A stretch of 64,000 nucleotides of DNA from Lonepinella koalarum (GTDB lineage: Bacteria > Pseudomonadota > Gammaproteobacteria > Enterobacterales > Pasteurellaceae). The DNA lies in assembly GCF_042926695.1 (NCBI RefSeq), contig NZ_CP170642.1, positions 2,486,856-2,550,855 on the forward strand, in the 5' to 3' direction. Below are positions 24,958 to 34,301 of the stretch, piece after piece. Positions within the stretch are counted from its first letter, which is position 1. Every line of letters starts with the position of its first letter. The notes beneath the pieces were generated by a model. It made no database searches. It worked only from the letters and a program-made list of their open reading frames with translations, and had not been told where the DNA came from. A program made the translations under genes and the position numbers.

Positions 24958-25665
24958 ATGAAAAAAAACTTGTTTATTGCCGATTTACATTTAAGCGAAA
25001 ATCGCCCCGATTTAACCGCACTTTTTGTGGATTTTATGCAACATCAAGCCCCACAAGCCGAAGCGTTATATATTCTAGGCGACCTTTTCGATTTTTGGAT
25101 TGGTGATGATGAACGTTCAGACTTAATTAACTTAGTGCAAGACCAAATTCGTTCTATTACGCAACAAGGTATTGCATGCTATTTTATGTGCGGTAATCGG
25201 GACTTTTTGCTCGGACAGAAATTTGCTGAAACTTGCGGATTACAGCTTTTGCCTGATTATCAAGTGATTGATTTATATGGCACTAAAACCCTGATTTGTC
25301 ACGGTGATACCCTTTGTATTGATGATGAAAGATACCAACAGTTCCGCCGTAAAGTGCATCAAAAATGGCGACAACGTTTGTTTTTATGTTTACCATTAAA
25401 ACTGCGGTTGAAAATTGCTGAGAATATTCGCTCCAAAAGCAAAGCGGATAAGCAACAAAAAACCATTGAGATGATGGACGTGAATCCTGAATTTACGTTG
25501 CAAATCATGCAAAAATTTGCGGTGACAAGATTAATTCATGGACATACCCATAAACAAAATATTCATCAAATGACGCCACAATGTGAGCGAATTGTATTAG
25601 GTGACTGGGGAAAAACTGCGTCTATTTTAGTCGTGACTGAACAAAGCATAATTTTCAACAATTAA
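24958..25665 (+). CDS. lpxH: UDP-2,3-diacylglucosamine diphosphatase
   Basis: 235 residues. Calcineurin-like metallophosphoesterase motifs are complete: D9-x-H11 (ADLHL), GDLFDFWIGDD near 40, GNRD near 80, and GHTHKQN near 200. It makes lipid X from UDP-diacyl-GlcN in lipid A synthesis, peripheral to the inner membrane. Begins immediately at the end of the ABC gene, 12 bp before rnr. Confidence 0.96.
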   Translation: MKKNLFIADLHLSENRPDLTALFVDFMQHQAPQAEALYILGDLFDFWIGDDERSDLINLVQDQIRSITQQGIACYFMCGNRDFLLGQKFAETCGLQLLPDYQVIDLYGTKTLICHGDTLCIDDERYQQFRRKVHQKWRQRLFLCLPLKLRLKIAENIRSKSKADKQQKTIEMMDVNPEFTLQIMQKFAVTRLIHGHTHKQNIHQMTPQCERIVLGDWGKTASILVVTEQSIIFNN

Positions 25666-25677
25666 AGGAGATATATC

Positions 25678-28065
25678 ATGACAAAAACAAAAAAAGCGGA
25701 AAAAAACACCGCGCTTATGGATCCAAATTTTCAACAAGAACAAGCGAAATATGAAAACCCTATCCCAAGTCGTGAATTTATTATTCAAATTATCCGAGAA
25801 CACAATGCCCCCATGAGTCGTGAAGAAATGGTGGCAACCTTTGGCTTACATCATGAAGACGAAATCGAGGGGATTCGTCGCCGTTTACGTGCAATGGAAA
25901 ATGATGGTCAGTTAGTGTTTACTAAGCGTAAATGTTATGCCTTGCCTGAAAAGTTAGATTTAATCAAAGGTACTGTGATTGGGCATCGTGACGGCTACGG
26001 CTTTTTAGAAATCGAAAGCCCTGCCAAAAATGCGGTAGCCAATAAAGATTTATTTATTCCAAATAACCAAATGCAACGGGTGATGCACGGCGATTTTGTG
26101 TTGGCTCAACCCACTGGATTTGACCGCAAAGGACGGCAAGAAGTGCGTATTGTTCGCGTATTAGAAAGCCGTAAAAAACAAATTGTTGGACGTTTTTTCC
26201 TTGAAGACGGCATTGGTTATGTGGTGCCTGATGATAGCCGTATTGGACGAGATATTTTAATTCCTAATGAATCTCGCATGGGGGCAAGAATGGGGCAAGT
26301 GGTGGTAGTTGAACTTAAACCACGTACCGCCAGTTTTAGCCAACCTGTCGGGATTATTCGTGAAATTTTAGGGGATAATATGGCAAAAGGTATGGAAGTT
26401 GAGATTGCCTTACGCAATCACGATATTCCGCATACTTTCCCTGACGCTGTCCAAAAAGCGGTGAAAAAACTCAGTGAAGACGTGCCAGAAGAAGCGAAAA
26501 AAGGACGTATCAATTTACGTGATTTGCCGTTAGTGACCATTGATGGCGAAGATGCTCGAGATTTTGACGATGCGGTACATTGTCGTAAAGAAAAAAACGG
26601 TTGGCGTTTATGGGTGGCGATTGCCGATGTCAGTTATTATGTGCGTTTGCGTACTGCTTTAGATGCCGAAGCTCACAATCGGGGAAATTCGGTCTATTTT
26701 CCCAATCGAGTGGTGCCGATGTTACCTGAAATTCTCTCCAACGGCTTATGTTCACTTAATCCACAAGTTGATCGTCTGTGTATGGTGTGTGAAATGGAAG
26801 TGTCCAATAAAGGGGAATTAAAAGGCTATCAATTCTATGAAGCCGTGATGAACTCGCACGCTCGCTTGACTTACACCAAAGTGGCTAGTATTTTACACGG
26901 TGATGTAGAATTAAGCCAGCGTTATCAAGCACTTGTTCCTCACTTAAAGGAACTGTACGCCATGTATCAAGCCTTGCTAGAAGCTCGTCATTTACGTGGT
27001 GCTATTGATTTTGAAACCATTGAAAGCAAGTTTATTTTCAATGAAATGGGGCGTATCGAACGGATTGAAAAAGAAGAACGCAATGACGCACACAAAATCA
27101 TTGAAGAATGTATGATTTTAGCCAATATTTCTGCGGCGAATTTTATGGAACGTCATCAAGAGCCAGCGTTATATCGTATTCATGCGGGTCCGAGTGAAGA
27201 AAAATTAACTGCTTTCCGCACATTTTTGGCAGAATGTGGTTTATCTTTGCGAGGGGGCAATAAACCGAGTACGGCGGATTATGCCGAGTTGTTAAATCAA
27301 GTCAAACAACGTCCCGATCAAGAGCTTATTCAAACCATGTTGTTACGCAGTTTAAGCCAAGCAGTGTATCACCCTGATAATATTGGACATTTTGGTTTAG
27401 CCTTAACGGAATATGCACATTTTACCTCACCTATTCGCCGTTATCCTGATTTAACCTTACATCGTGGCATAAAATATCTGTTAGCCAAACAAAAAGGGGC
27501 AAAACGCAAAACCACAGAAAGTGGAGGATACCATTATAATTTAGATGAGATGGATTTATTAGGTGACCATTGTTCCATGACCGAACGCCGTGCCGATGAT
27601 GCAACAAGGGAAGTGGCAGACTGGTTGAAATGCGAATTTATGCAAGACCACGTTGGTGATGAATTTGACGGTGTTATCTCGTCAGTCACTGGTTTTGGCT
27701 TATTTGTTCGCCTTGATGATTTGTTTATTGACGGCTTGGTGCATATTTCCACTCTCGATAATGACTACTATCAATACGACAGTGCAGGACAACGCTTAAT
27801 CGGTGAAAACAGCGGCATGCTATATCGTTTAGGGGATAAAGTCAGAATCAAAGTAGAAGCCGTCAGCCTTGAACAACGCCAAGTGGATTTCTCTCTAGTA
27901 TCAAGCGAACGCCAACCACGCCGTGTAGGCAAAACCGCTAAAACCAAAGCAAAAAGAGCTGAAAAAGTGGTGAAAAATAACCGCAGTTTGAAGATGGAGA
28001 AAGGAAAAAGGACAGGGGAAACTAAAAAAGAAAAAAGTAGTCAACGTTTAACCAAAAAAAGATAG
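25678..28065 (+). CDS. rnr: Ribonuclease R
   Basis: 795 residues. N-terminal winged-helix domain (about 25-85), two cold-shock domains, the RNB catalytic domain with DGEDARDFDDAVH near 288-300, an S1 domain (about 655-735) and a Lys-rich tail. A processive 3'-5' exoribonuclease that degrades structured RNA and non-stop mRNAs with tmRNA. Ribosome site AAGGAGA. In E. coli rlmB is the next gene; here the uronate island lies between them. Confidence 0.97.
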   Translation: MTKTKKAEKNTALMDPNFQQEQAKYENPIPSREFIIQIIREHNAPMSREEMVATFGLHHEDEIEGIRRRLRAMENDGQLVFTKRKCYALPEKLDLIKGTVIGHRDGYGFLEIESPAKNAVANKDLFIPNNQMQRVMHGDFVLAQPTGFDRKGRQEVRIVRVLESRKKQIVGRFFLEDGIGYVVPDDSRIGRDILIPNESRMGARMGQVVVVELKPRTASFSQPVGIIREILGDNMAKGMEVEIALRNHDIPHTFPDAVQKAVKKLSEDVPEEAKKGRINLRDLPLVTIDGEDARDFDDAVHCRKEKNGWRLWVAIADVSYYVRLRTALDAEAHNRGNSVYFPNRVVPMLPEILSNGLCSLNPQVDRLCMVCEMEVSNKGELKGYQFYEAVMNSHARLTYTKVASILHGDVELSQRYQALVPHLKELYAMYQALLEARHLRGAIDFETIESKFIFNEMGRIERIEKEERNDAHKIIEECMILANISAANFMERHQEPALYRIHAGPSEEKLTAFRTFLAECGLSLRGGNKPSTADYAELLNQVKQRPDQELIQTMLLRSLSQAVYHPDNIGHFGLALTEYAHFTSPIRRYPDLTLHRGIKYLLAKQKGAKRKTTESGGYHYNLDEMDLLGDHCSMTERRADDATREVADWLKCEFMQDHVGDEFDGVISSVTGFGLFVRLDDLFIDGLVHISTLDNDYYQYDSAGQRLIGENSGMLYRLGDKVRIKVEAVSLEQRQVDFSLVSSERQPRRVGKTAKTKAKRAEKVVKNNRSLKMEKGKRTGETKKEKSSQRLTKKR

Positions 28066-28079
28066 CGAAGTAAAATATC

Positions 28080-28114
28080 AACTTCCTGAAAGTGCGGTGT
28101 ATTTTCAGGAAGTT
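28080..28114. terminator. Bidirectional hairpin with a USS in its loop
   Basis: 12-bp perfect stem AACTTCCTGAAA/TTTCAGGAAGTT with an 11-nt loop; the USS AAGTGCGGT (28090-28098) spans stem edge and loop. It ends the convergent rnr and kdgK transcripts. Confidence 0.75.
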
Positions 28115-28126
28115 TGTAAGCAAGAT

Positions 28127-29029
28127 TTAAAATATCTCTTTAGGAATAATCGCACCACGATATGAAATTACTTTGCTTGCCACTACATGCCCTTGTTGAG
28201 CAGACTGAATTTCATTTTTTTGCTGTAAACGAGCCGCTAAATAACCTGCACTAAAAGAATCTCCAGCAGCAGTGGTGTCAATGACATTTTCTACTTTTAT
28301 AGCCGGAATTGAGAATTGTTGCTGAGTTTGTACAATACAATCTTCCGCCCCACGTTTAATCACAATTTCAGTCACACCGAATTGCTGGGTTCGCATAATA
28401 CAATCAGCAAGTGTTTTATCTTGCCAAAGTTGTTGTTCATCGTCGAAAGTTAAAAATGCGATGTCAGTAAAAGAGAGAATTTGACGATATATTTGTTGGG
28501 TCGTTTCTTTGTTTTCCCACAAAATAGGTCGGTAATTATTATCAAAAATTATTTTCCCACCACCTTGTTTAAAGCGCGGTAAAAAATGAAATAATTTTTG
28601 GCGACTTGCATTATCTAAAATAGCCAAACTAATCCCACTTAAATAAATATAATCAAATTGCTTAAGTTTAGATAAAATTTGTTCGGCGTTAGGGGATTTT
28701 AACCAGTATTTTGCGGCAGAATCATTACGCCAGTAATAAAAAGAACGCTCGCCTTTTTTATCGGTAATAATGGAATATAAACCGGGTAATTTATCGGGTA
28801 AACATTGTACCAACTCGGTATTGATTTGTTCTTGCTGCCATTGTGCAAGCATTTTCTGGCTATAAGGGTCAACACCTAATGCCGTTATATAATGTACAGA
28901 AAATGAATTTGGTAGCAGTCGAGCTAGGTATATTGCAGTATTAAGAGTGTCTCCGCCAAAACCTAATTTTACTTGTTGATCTTGTTGTGCCAGTTCGATC
29001 ATACATTCGCCGAGCACCGCAATTTTCAT
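28127..29029 (-). CDS. kdgK: 2-dehydro-3-deoxygluconokinase
   Basis: 300 residues, PfkB/ribokinase family. N-terminal GECMIEL and GGDTLNTAIYLARL (substrate region) and C-terminal DTTAAGDSFSAGYLA with the catalytic Asp and anion hole. It phosphorylates KDG to KDPG, the step before the Eda aldolase. Last gene of the five-gene uxaC-uxaB-uxaA-eda-kdgK unit and overlaps eda by 1 nt. Confidence 0.93.
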   Translation of the reverse strand: MKIAVLGECMIELAQQDQQVKLGFGGDTLNTAIYLARLLPNSFSVHYITALGVDPYSQKMLAQWQQEQINTELVQCLPDKLPGLYSIITDKKGERSFYYWRNDSAAKYWLKSPNAEQILSKLKQFDYIYLSGISLAILDNASRQKLFHFLPRFKQGGGKIIFDNNYRPILWENKETTQQIYRQILSFTDIAFLTFDDEQQLWQDKTLADCIMRTQQFGVTEIVIKRGAEDCIVQTQQQFSIPAIKVENVIDTTAAGDSFSAGYLAARLQQKNEIQSAQQGHVVASKVISYRGAIIPKEIF

Positions 29030-29661
29030 TATTGTATTCCTTCTATTGTGGATTGAGCTAATTGAGCAATAAGCGCAAAATTTTCTTGTTTAACGGCAGA
29101 TAAAGGAACAAACCAACTTCCCCCCACACACATAACATTTTTTAGATTAAGATAATTCAAATAATTTTTTTCATTAATGCCTCCTGTCGGACAGAATGTT
29201 ATCTCAGGAAAGACAGATGAAAAGGCTTGCAATGCTTTGATTCCACCGTTTATTTCTGCCGGGAAGAATTTTAGGCAATGTAAATCGTACTGTTTGGCTA
29301 ACATTATTTCACTTGCAGTGGCGACACCCGGAATAAAAGAAACATCAAATAATATGCTTTTTTGCAATAAGCTTTCCGTTATTCCGGGGCTAATAATAAA
29401 TTGTGCACCTGCTATAATGGCTTGTTCAAATTGCACTGGATTTAAGACTGTTCCGGCACCGACAATTGCATCGGGGATCTCTTGTTTAATTAATTTTATC
29501 GCGTCTAATCCACATTCAGTACGTAATGTAATTTCTAATACCTTTATACCTGATTCAACTAAGGTTTTTGCTAATGGAACAGCATTTTTTAAATTATCAA
29601 TTACCATTACAGGAATAACGGGTGATTGTGTTAACACATCAAGTGCGGTTAATTTTTTCAT
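29029..29661 (-). CDS. eda: KDPG/KHG aldolase
   Basis: 210 residues, the family length. Catalytic Schiff-base lysine Lys131 in LKFFPAE and general base Glu43 in LEITLRT. It splits KDPG to pyruvate and glyceraldehyde-3-phosphate, joining uronate breakdown to glycolysis. 9 bp after uxaA. A USS lies at 29641-29649 at its 5' end. Confidence 0.94.
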   Translation of the reverse strand: MKKLTALDVLTQSPVIPVMVIDNLKNAVPLAKTLVESGIKVLEITLRTECGLDAIKLIKQEIPDAIVGAGTVLNPVQFEQAIIAGAQFIISPGITESLLQKSILFDVSFIPGVATASEIMLAKQYDLHCLKFFPAEINGGIKALQAFSSVFPEITFCPTGGINEKNYLNYLNLKNVMCVGGSWFVPLSAVKQENFALIAQLAQSTIEGIQ

Positions 29662-29670
29662 TTTTTCTCC

Positions 29671-31158
29671 TTATAGAGTGACACCACTTTTAAAAATCGC
29701 CAATTCACGAAACTCATTAATTTCATTTTTAGTCGGTTTGCCATTGACGGTATCAACCACTAAGTTAATAAAATCATTTAATAATTCTTCCATGCTTTGG
29801 TTGTGAACTAAACGACCCGCATCAAAATCAATCCAGTGTTTTTTCTTTAATGCCAGTTCGCTATTGGTGGCGATTTTCATGGTGGGAACAAAACCGCCAT
29901 AGGGCGTTCCCCGTCCCGTGGAAAATAATACAATATGACACCCAGCACCTGCTAAAGCACTGGTGGCGACTGCATCATTGCCGGGGGCACTTAATAAATT
30001 TAGCCCTGATATTTTTAAGCGTTCGCCGTATTTCAGCACATCAACCACCTGACTACTGCCTGCTTTTTGTGTGCAACCTAGGGATTTATCTTCCAAGGTG
30101 GTAATGCCCCCTGCTTTGTTACCGGGGGACGGATTTTCATAAATAGGTTGTTGATGAGCAATAAAATACTGTTTGAAATCATTGATCATTTGTACGGTTT
30201 TGTGGAAAACCGTTTCATTACGACAATGGCTCATTAAAATGCGTTCAGCCCCGAACATTTCAGGCACTTCGGTAAGCACAGTGGTGCCACCATGGCTGAC
30301 TAAATAATCGGAAAATCGTCCAAATAACGGATTGGCAGTAATCCCCGAAAAACCATCGGAACCACCACATTCTAAACCGAATTTGACTTCACTGAGTAAG
30401 CCTTTTTCACGCTTATCTTGTCGCATGGTTTGATAAAGCTGTTGTAATAATTCAACGCCGGCTTCCACTTCGTCATCATAATGTTGTGAAATCATAAATT
30501 TCACCCGAGTTTCATCTACTTCGCCCAAGGTTTGCCGAAAAATATCCACTTGGTTGTTTTCACAGCCTAAGCCAATCACCAATACCGCACCTGCATTAGG
30601 GTGTTTCACCATATTTTGCAACATAATTTTGGTATTTTCATGATCTGAACCTAATTGAGAACAACCGTAACTATGATTAAAGGTAAATACGCCATCAATA
30701 TCAGCAAGGGTATTACGTTGCATAAATAATTTTTTTATTTGATTTGCAATCCCCACTACACAACCCACGGTTGGCACAATCCAAAGCTCATTGCGAATCC
30801 CAATCTCGCCATTTTTACGGCGATAAATTTGCACGTCTCGATCAGGAGACTGAGCTGTTATCGGTGTGGCAACAGGGCGATAGTCATATTCATTCACATC
30901 ACTTAGATTGGTTTTTACATTGTGAGTATGAATATGCTCACCCACGGCAATATCGGCTAACGCATGTCCAATGGGGTAACCGTATTTGATCACATCTTGA
31001 TCTTTAGCAATTGGACAAAGGGCAAATTTATGCCCCCGAGCAATATCCGATAAAAGTGTGATGGGCTGTGCTTCCACACTTAAAACCGTGCCTTGTGTCA
31101 GATCCTGTAATGCCACCGCAACATTATCTTGAGCGTGAATTTTAATAAATTGCTTCAT
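29671..31158 (-). CDS. uxaA: Altronate dehydratase
   Basis: 495 residues, equal to E. coli UxaA. N-terminal SAF-like domain (about 1-100) and a large C-terminal dehydratase domain with conserved LGCENNQ, SLGCTQKAG and ECGGSDGFSG segments that carry metal-binding cysteines. It converts D-altronate to 2-keto-3-deoxygluconate. Its ATG shares one base with the uxaB stop (TAATG), so translation is coupled. Its presence, with uxaB, marks the galacturonate branch rather than the mannonate branch found in H. influenzae. Confidence 0.96.
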   Translation of the reverse strand: MKQFIKIHAQDNVAVALQDLTQGTVLSVEAQPITLLSDIARGHKFALCPIAKDQDVIKYGYPIGHALADIAVGEHIHTHNVKTNLSDVNEYDYRPVATPITAQSPDRDVQIYRRKNGEIGIRNELWIVPTVGCVVGIANQIKKLFMQRNTLADIDGVFTFNHSYGCSQLGSDHENTKIMLQNMVKHPNAGAVLVIGLGCENNQVDIFRQTLGEVDETRVKFMISQHYDDEVEAGVELLQQLYQTMRQDKREKGLLSEVKFGLECGGSDGFSGITANPLFGRFSDYLVSHGGTTVLTEVPEMFGAERILMSHCRNETVFHKTVQMINDFKQYFIAHQQPIYENPSPGNKAGGITTLEDKSLGCTQKAGSSQVVDVLKYGERLKISGLNLLSAPGNDAVATSALAGAGCHIVLFSTGRGTPYGGFVPTMKIATNSELALKKKHWIDFDAGRLVHNQSMEELLNDFINLVVDTVNGKPTKNEINEFRELAIFKSGVTL

Positions 31159-32618
31159 TATTCATCTCCACAATAATGGGCTAACGCCGTTCTCATCCCT
31201 TGTTGAATTATCATGGTTAACTGCTCTGTCAGCGTATCGGCTAATTGTGGAATCAAGCTGAGATCCTGTTGCCAATGTTTTTCCTGTGCTAAAACATCGC
31301 ATACCAATTGAGATAAGCTGAGATGACCCGTTTCATATTGCCCCCACCATTGTTTGTAGTTGTTCAACCAGATTTCATCATCTTGTAATGGAATCGTCTC
31401 CCCATTTCGTTGCCCACGATAAAAGGCGATTAAGGCGGCGAAAGCGAAGGTTAACCGCGGTGGTAATTTTTGATATTTTTGTTGATAAGCCAGTAATTGT
31501 GGCAGATTTCTGGTGCGGTATTTGGTCATGCTGTTAAGGGAAATGGACAATAACTGATGTTGAATAAACGGATTACGAAAGCGTTTAATCACGGCATCTG
31601 CAAATTGTTGTAATTCGTCTTTGGCTAAAGAAAGGACAGGAATGATCTCATTTTCCACCGCGGTTTTGACAAATTGACAAAGGGCAGGATCGTCCATGGC
31701 TTCGCCCACGGTATTGACACCAGATAAATACGCCACTGGCACCAATGCGGTATGTGCCCCATTTAAAATCGCCACTTTACGTTCTTTATAAGGTTTAATA
31801 TCATCAACAATCAGGATATTTAAATCCGCTTGATCTAAACGCAACCATTGAGCCAGTGACTTAGGCCCTTGAATCACAAATAAATGGAAATATTCTGCGG
31901 TATCTAAAAAGCTATCTTGATAGCCTAATTCCGCTTCCAATTCGGTCGTTTCATTGCGTGGATAACCGGTGACGATACGATCAACCAAGGTTGAACAAAA
32001 CGTATTGGCAGTTTCTAGCCAATTAATAAACACCGTTGAAAGTTGCCATTGTTGAGCATATTTCAACACCATATGTTTTAATTGCTCGCCATTGTAGTCA
32101 ATCAGTTCACAAGGTAAGAGAATAAAACCTTGCTGTTTATCGCCATTGGTGGCAATAAAACGCTCATATAACAAACGAGTTAGTTTAGCTGGATAACTGC
32201 TAGGTGGACGATCATCAAATTGATCATTTTCGTTATAGCTAATGCCCGCTTCGGTGGTATTCGAGAAAATAAATTTAATCTCAAGATTGTGAGCCAGTTG
32301 TAAATAGTCGTCGTAATCTTGATAAATATTCATTTCCTGATTAACGGAACGAATAATCCGACATTGTTTTACCACATCGCCTTTTTCATCTAATCCACGA
32401 ATAACGGTGGTGTATAATCCGTCTTGGGTATTAAGTGATGGTGGAAAATCCGTATTAATAGGGCGAATAATGGTCACCCCAGCATTGAGATCCGTTTGTT
32501 CATTAAGTAAATCAATTTGCCAATCCACAAAAGCCCGTAAGAAATTCCCTTCGCCAAATTGAATGATTTTGGTTGGGTGCTGACGGCCGGGGAAGTTTTT
32601 TCTGTTTAAGGTTTGCAT
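31158..32618 (-). CDS. uxaB: Tagaturonate reductase (altronate oxidoreductase)
   Basis: 486 residues, matching E. coli UxaB along its length: IIQFGEGNFLRAFVDWQIDL near the N-terminus (NAD-binding) and VDDIKPYKERKVAILNGAHT in the catalytic part with the Lys typical of the mannitol dehydrogenase family. It reduces D-tagaturonate to D-altronate with NADH. The close match favours UxaB over the fructuronate reductase UxuB. Confidence 0.95.
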   Translation of the reverse strand: MQTLNRKNFPGRQHPTKIIQFGEGNFLRAFVDWQIDLLNEQTDLNAGVTIIRPINTDFPPSLNTQDGLYTTVIRGLDEKGDVVKQCRIIRSVNQEMNIYQDYDDYLQLAHNLEIKFIFSNTTEAGISYNENDQFDDRPPSSYPAKLTRLLYERFIATNGDKQQGFILLPCELIDYNGEQLKHMVLKYAQQWQLSTVFINWLETANTFCSTLVDRIVTGYPRNETTELEAELGYQDSFLDTAEYFHLFVIQGPKSLAQWLRLDQADLNILIVDDIKPYKERKVAILNGAHTALVPVAYLSGVNTVGEAMDDPALCQFVKTAVENEIIPVLSLAKDELQQFADAVIKRFRNPFIQHQLLSISLNSMTKYRTRNLPQLLAYQQKYQKLPPRLTFAFAALIAFYRGQRNGETIPLQDDEIWLNNYKQWWGQYETGHLSLSQLVCDVLAQEKHWQQDLSLIPQLADTLTEQLTMIIQQGMRTALAHYCGDE

Positions 32619-32635
32619 AACGCTTTCTCCAATGA

Positions 32636-34048
32636 TTAATTGAGTTCTATTTCAAAGTAATTTCGGGCATTATTAAAACAAATATCTGAAACCATCTGAC
32701 CTAATAATTTAATATCATGCGGTGCTTCACCATCACGTACCCAATGACCGAGCATTTGACACAAAATACGGCGGAAATATTCGTGGCGAGTATAGGATAA
32801 GAAACTACGGCTATCTGTTAACATACCCACAAAATGACTAAGAAGTCCCAGTTGACTAAGTTGTGTCATTTGACGAATCATTCCATCTTTTTGATCATTA
32901 AACCACCAACCAGAACCGAATTGCATTTTTGATTTGATCCCTGCCTGTTGGAAATTACCCAACATTGTGGCAATGACTTCGTTATCACGTGGATTCAGGC
33001 AATATAAGATAGTTTTTGGTAATTGGTTATTTTTACCTTGTGCATCAAGTAAATGTGCTAAGGCTTGGGCGATAGGTTCATCATTAATGGAATCAAATCC
33101 TGTATCAGGGCCTAAGTGATTAAACATAAAGGTATTACTATTACGTAATGCGCCAATATGATATTGTTGAACCCAATTACGTTTATGGTATTCTCCGGCA
33201 AGAAAGACTAGAACAGCGGTTTTGAATTTAGCAATTTGTAATTTGTCTAGTTGATGACCAGATCGCTTGCTATCTAGTATCTGATTCAATTCTTTCTCAT
33301 CAGCGTCAGCATAAGGCACCGTATCAAGAGCGTGATCGGAAACTTTACAACCATGCATTGCAAAATAATCAATACGTTTTGTCAAAGCATCACATAAAGT
33401 AGTAAATGACGTAATTTCAACATCAGCGACGTTGCCTAATTTTTCAATATAACTGTTAAAATTCTCTTGCTCAATATTAAACGCTTTATCTGGTCTAAAG
33501 CTTGGGGTAACTTTAGTTGTAAACTGTTTATCGGTAGCAATCATTTTATGATATTGCAGATTATCTACGGGATCATCTGTCGTACCAATGAATTTTACGT
33601 TCATTTGCGTAATAATACCTTTGGCAGAGAAGTTTTCTTGTTCTAATAAGGCATTACACTTATGCCAAATTTCTTGTGCAGTTTGTGGTGATAATAATGT
33701 ATCGGTGATGCCGAAAGGTCTGCGTAATTCCAAATGTGTCCAGTGATATAAAGGGTTGCCTATGGTATAAGGAACTGTCTCACACCAAGCTAGGAATTTG
33801 TCATAATCAGTCGCATCTCCAGTACAAAAACGTTCTTCTACACCATGTGTACGCATTGCTCGCCATTTATAATGATCTCCTTTTAACCAGATGTCATATA
33901 AATTTTTGAATTGATAATCTTCTGCTATTTGTTGTGGTGGTAAATGACAATGATAATCAAAAATAGGTTGATTCTCTGCATAATCAAAAAATAATTCTTT
34001 AGAAATTTCATTATCCAACAGAAAATCTTTTGTTAAAAAATGTTTCAT
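32636..34048 (-). CDS. uxaC: Uronate isomerase
   Basis: 470 residues, amidohydrolase-fold family. The metal-binding H-x-H is in FDYHCHLPP near residues 31-38, with MLTDSRSFLSY near the C-terminus. It isomerises D-galacturonate to tagaturonate (and D-glucuronate to fructuronate). First gene of the operon; GGAGA ribosome site 7 nt before the ATG. The promoter and UxuR-like operator lie 40-60 bp upstream. Confidence 0.97.
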   Translation of the reverse strand: MKHFLTKDFLLDNEISKELFFDYAENQPIFDYHCHLPPQQIAEDYQFKNLYDIWLKGDHYKWRAMRTHGVEERFCTGDATDYDKFLAWCETVPYTIGNPLYHWTHLELRRPFGITDTLLSPQTAQEIWHKCNALLEQENFSAKGIITQMNVKFIGTTDDPVDNLQYHKMIATDKQFTTKVTPSFRPDKAFNIEQENFNSYIEKLGNVADVEITSFTTLCDALTKRIDYFAMHGCKVSDHALDTVPYADADEKELNQILDSKRSGHQLDKLQIAKFKTAVLVFLAGEYHKRNWVQQYHIGALRNSNTFMFNHLGPDTGFDSINDEPIAQALAHLLDAQGKNNQLPKTILYCLNPRDNEVIATMLGNFQQAGIKSKMQFGSGWWFNDQKDGMIRQMTQLSQLGLLSHFVGMLTDSRSFLSYTRHEYFRRILCQMLGHWVRDGEAPHDIKLLGQMVSDICFNNARNYFEIELN

Positions 34049-34085
34049 CTTCGGTCTCCATGAGTATAAAAATTAGAACACATTA

Positions 34086-34103
34086 AATATATTATACCAA
34101 TTT
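34086..34103. promoter_or_regulatory. UxuR/ExuR-like operator over the uxaC -10 box
   Basis: Matches 14 of 18 positions of the GntR-type hexuronate operator as I recall it (AAATTGGTATACCAATTT); the right half TATACCAATTT is intact. On the minus strand the same bases contain TATAAT (34096-34091), a perfect -10 for uxaC. Binding by the regulator encoded at 37273 would block that promoter. Confidence 0.6.
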
Positions 34104-34125
34104 AAAGAAAAATAAACTTATTTTT

Positions 34126-34141
34126 TGTGACATAGATCACA
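34126..34141. promoter_or_regulatory. Perfect CRP binding site
   Basis: TGTGA-CATAGA-TCACA matches all ten core positions. It lies between uxaC and the TRAP receptor gene. A TATAAA -10 at 34165-34170 on the plus strand would put the site near -43 for the TRAP promoter (class II); it is about -50 from the predicted uxaC start. Predicts cAMP-CRP activation of the uronate genes. Confidence 0.85.
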
Positions 34142-34301
34142 TTTCTGAAAATTTGTATGATAACTATAAATTTTATGTGTTACTATACGGGCGTGGGAAA
34201 TAGGTTATAAGGATGGAATTGGGTGATTATCTCCTTAATAACATTGCTAATATCCTGTTTTCAATGGGAATAATTCTATAACTTAATGATTGGAGACGAT
34301 T

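Noticed and set aside
29177..29806. 209-codon plus-strand frame opposite eda and uxaA
   Set aside because: Antisense shadow of two well-identified genes; composition and lack of domain argue against it.
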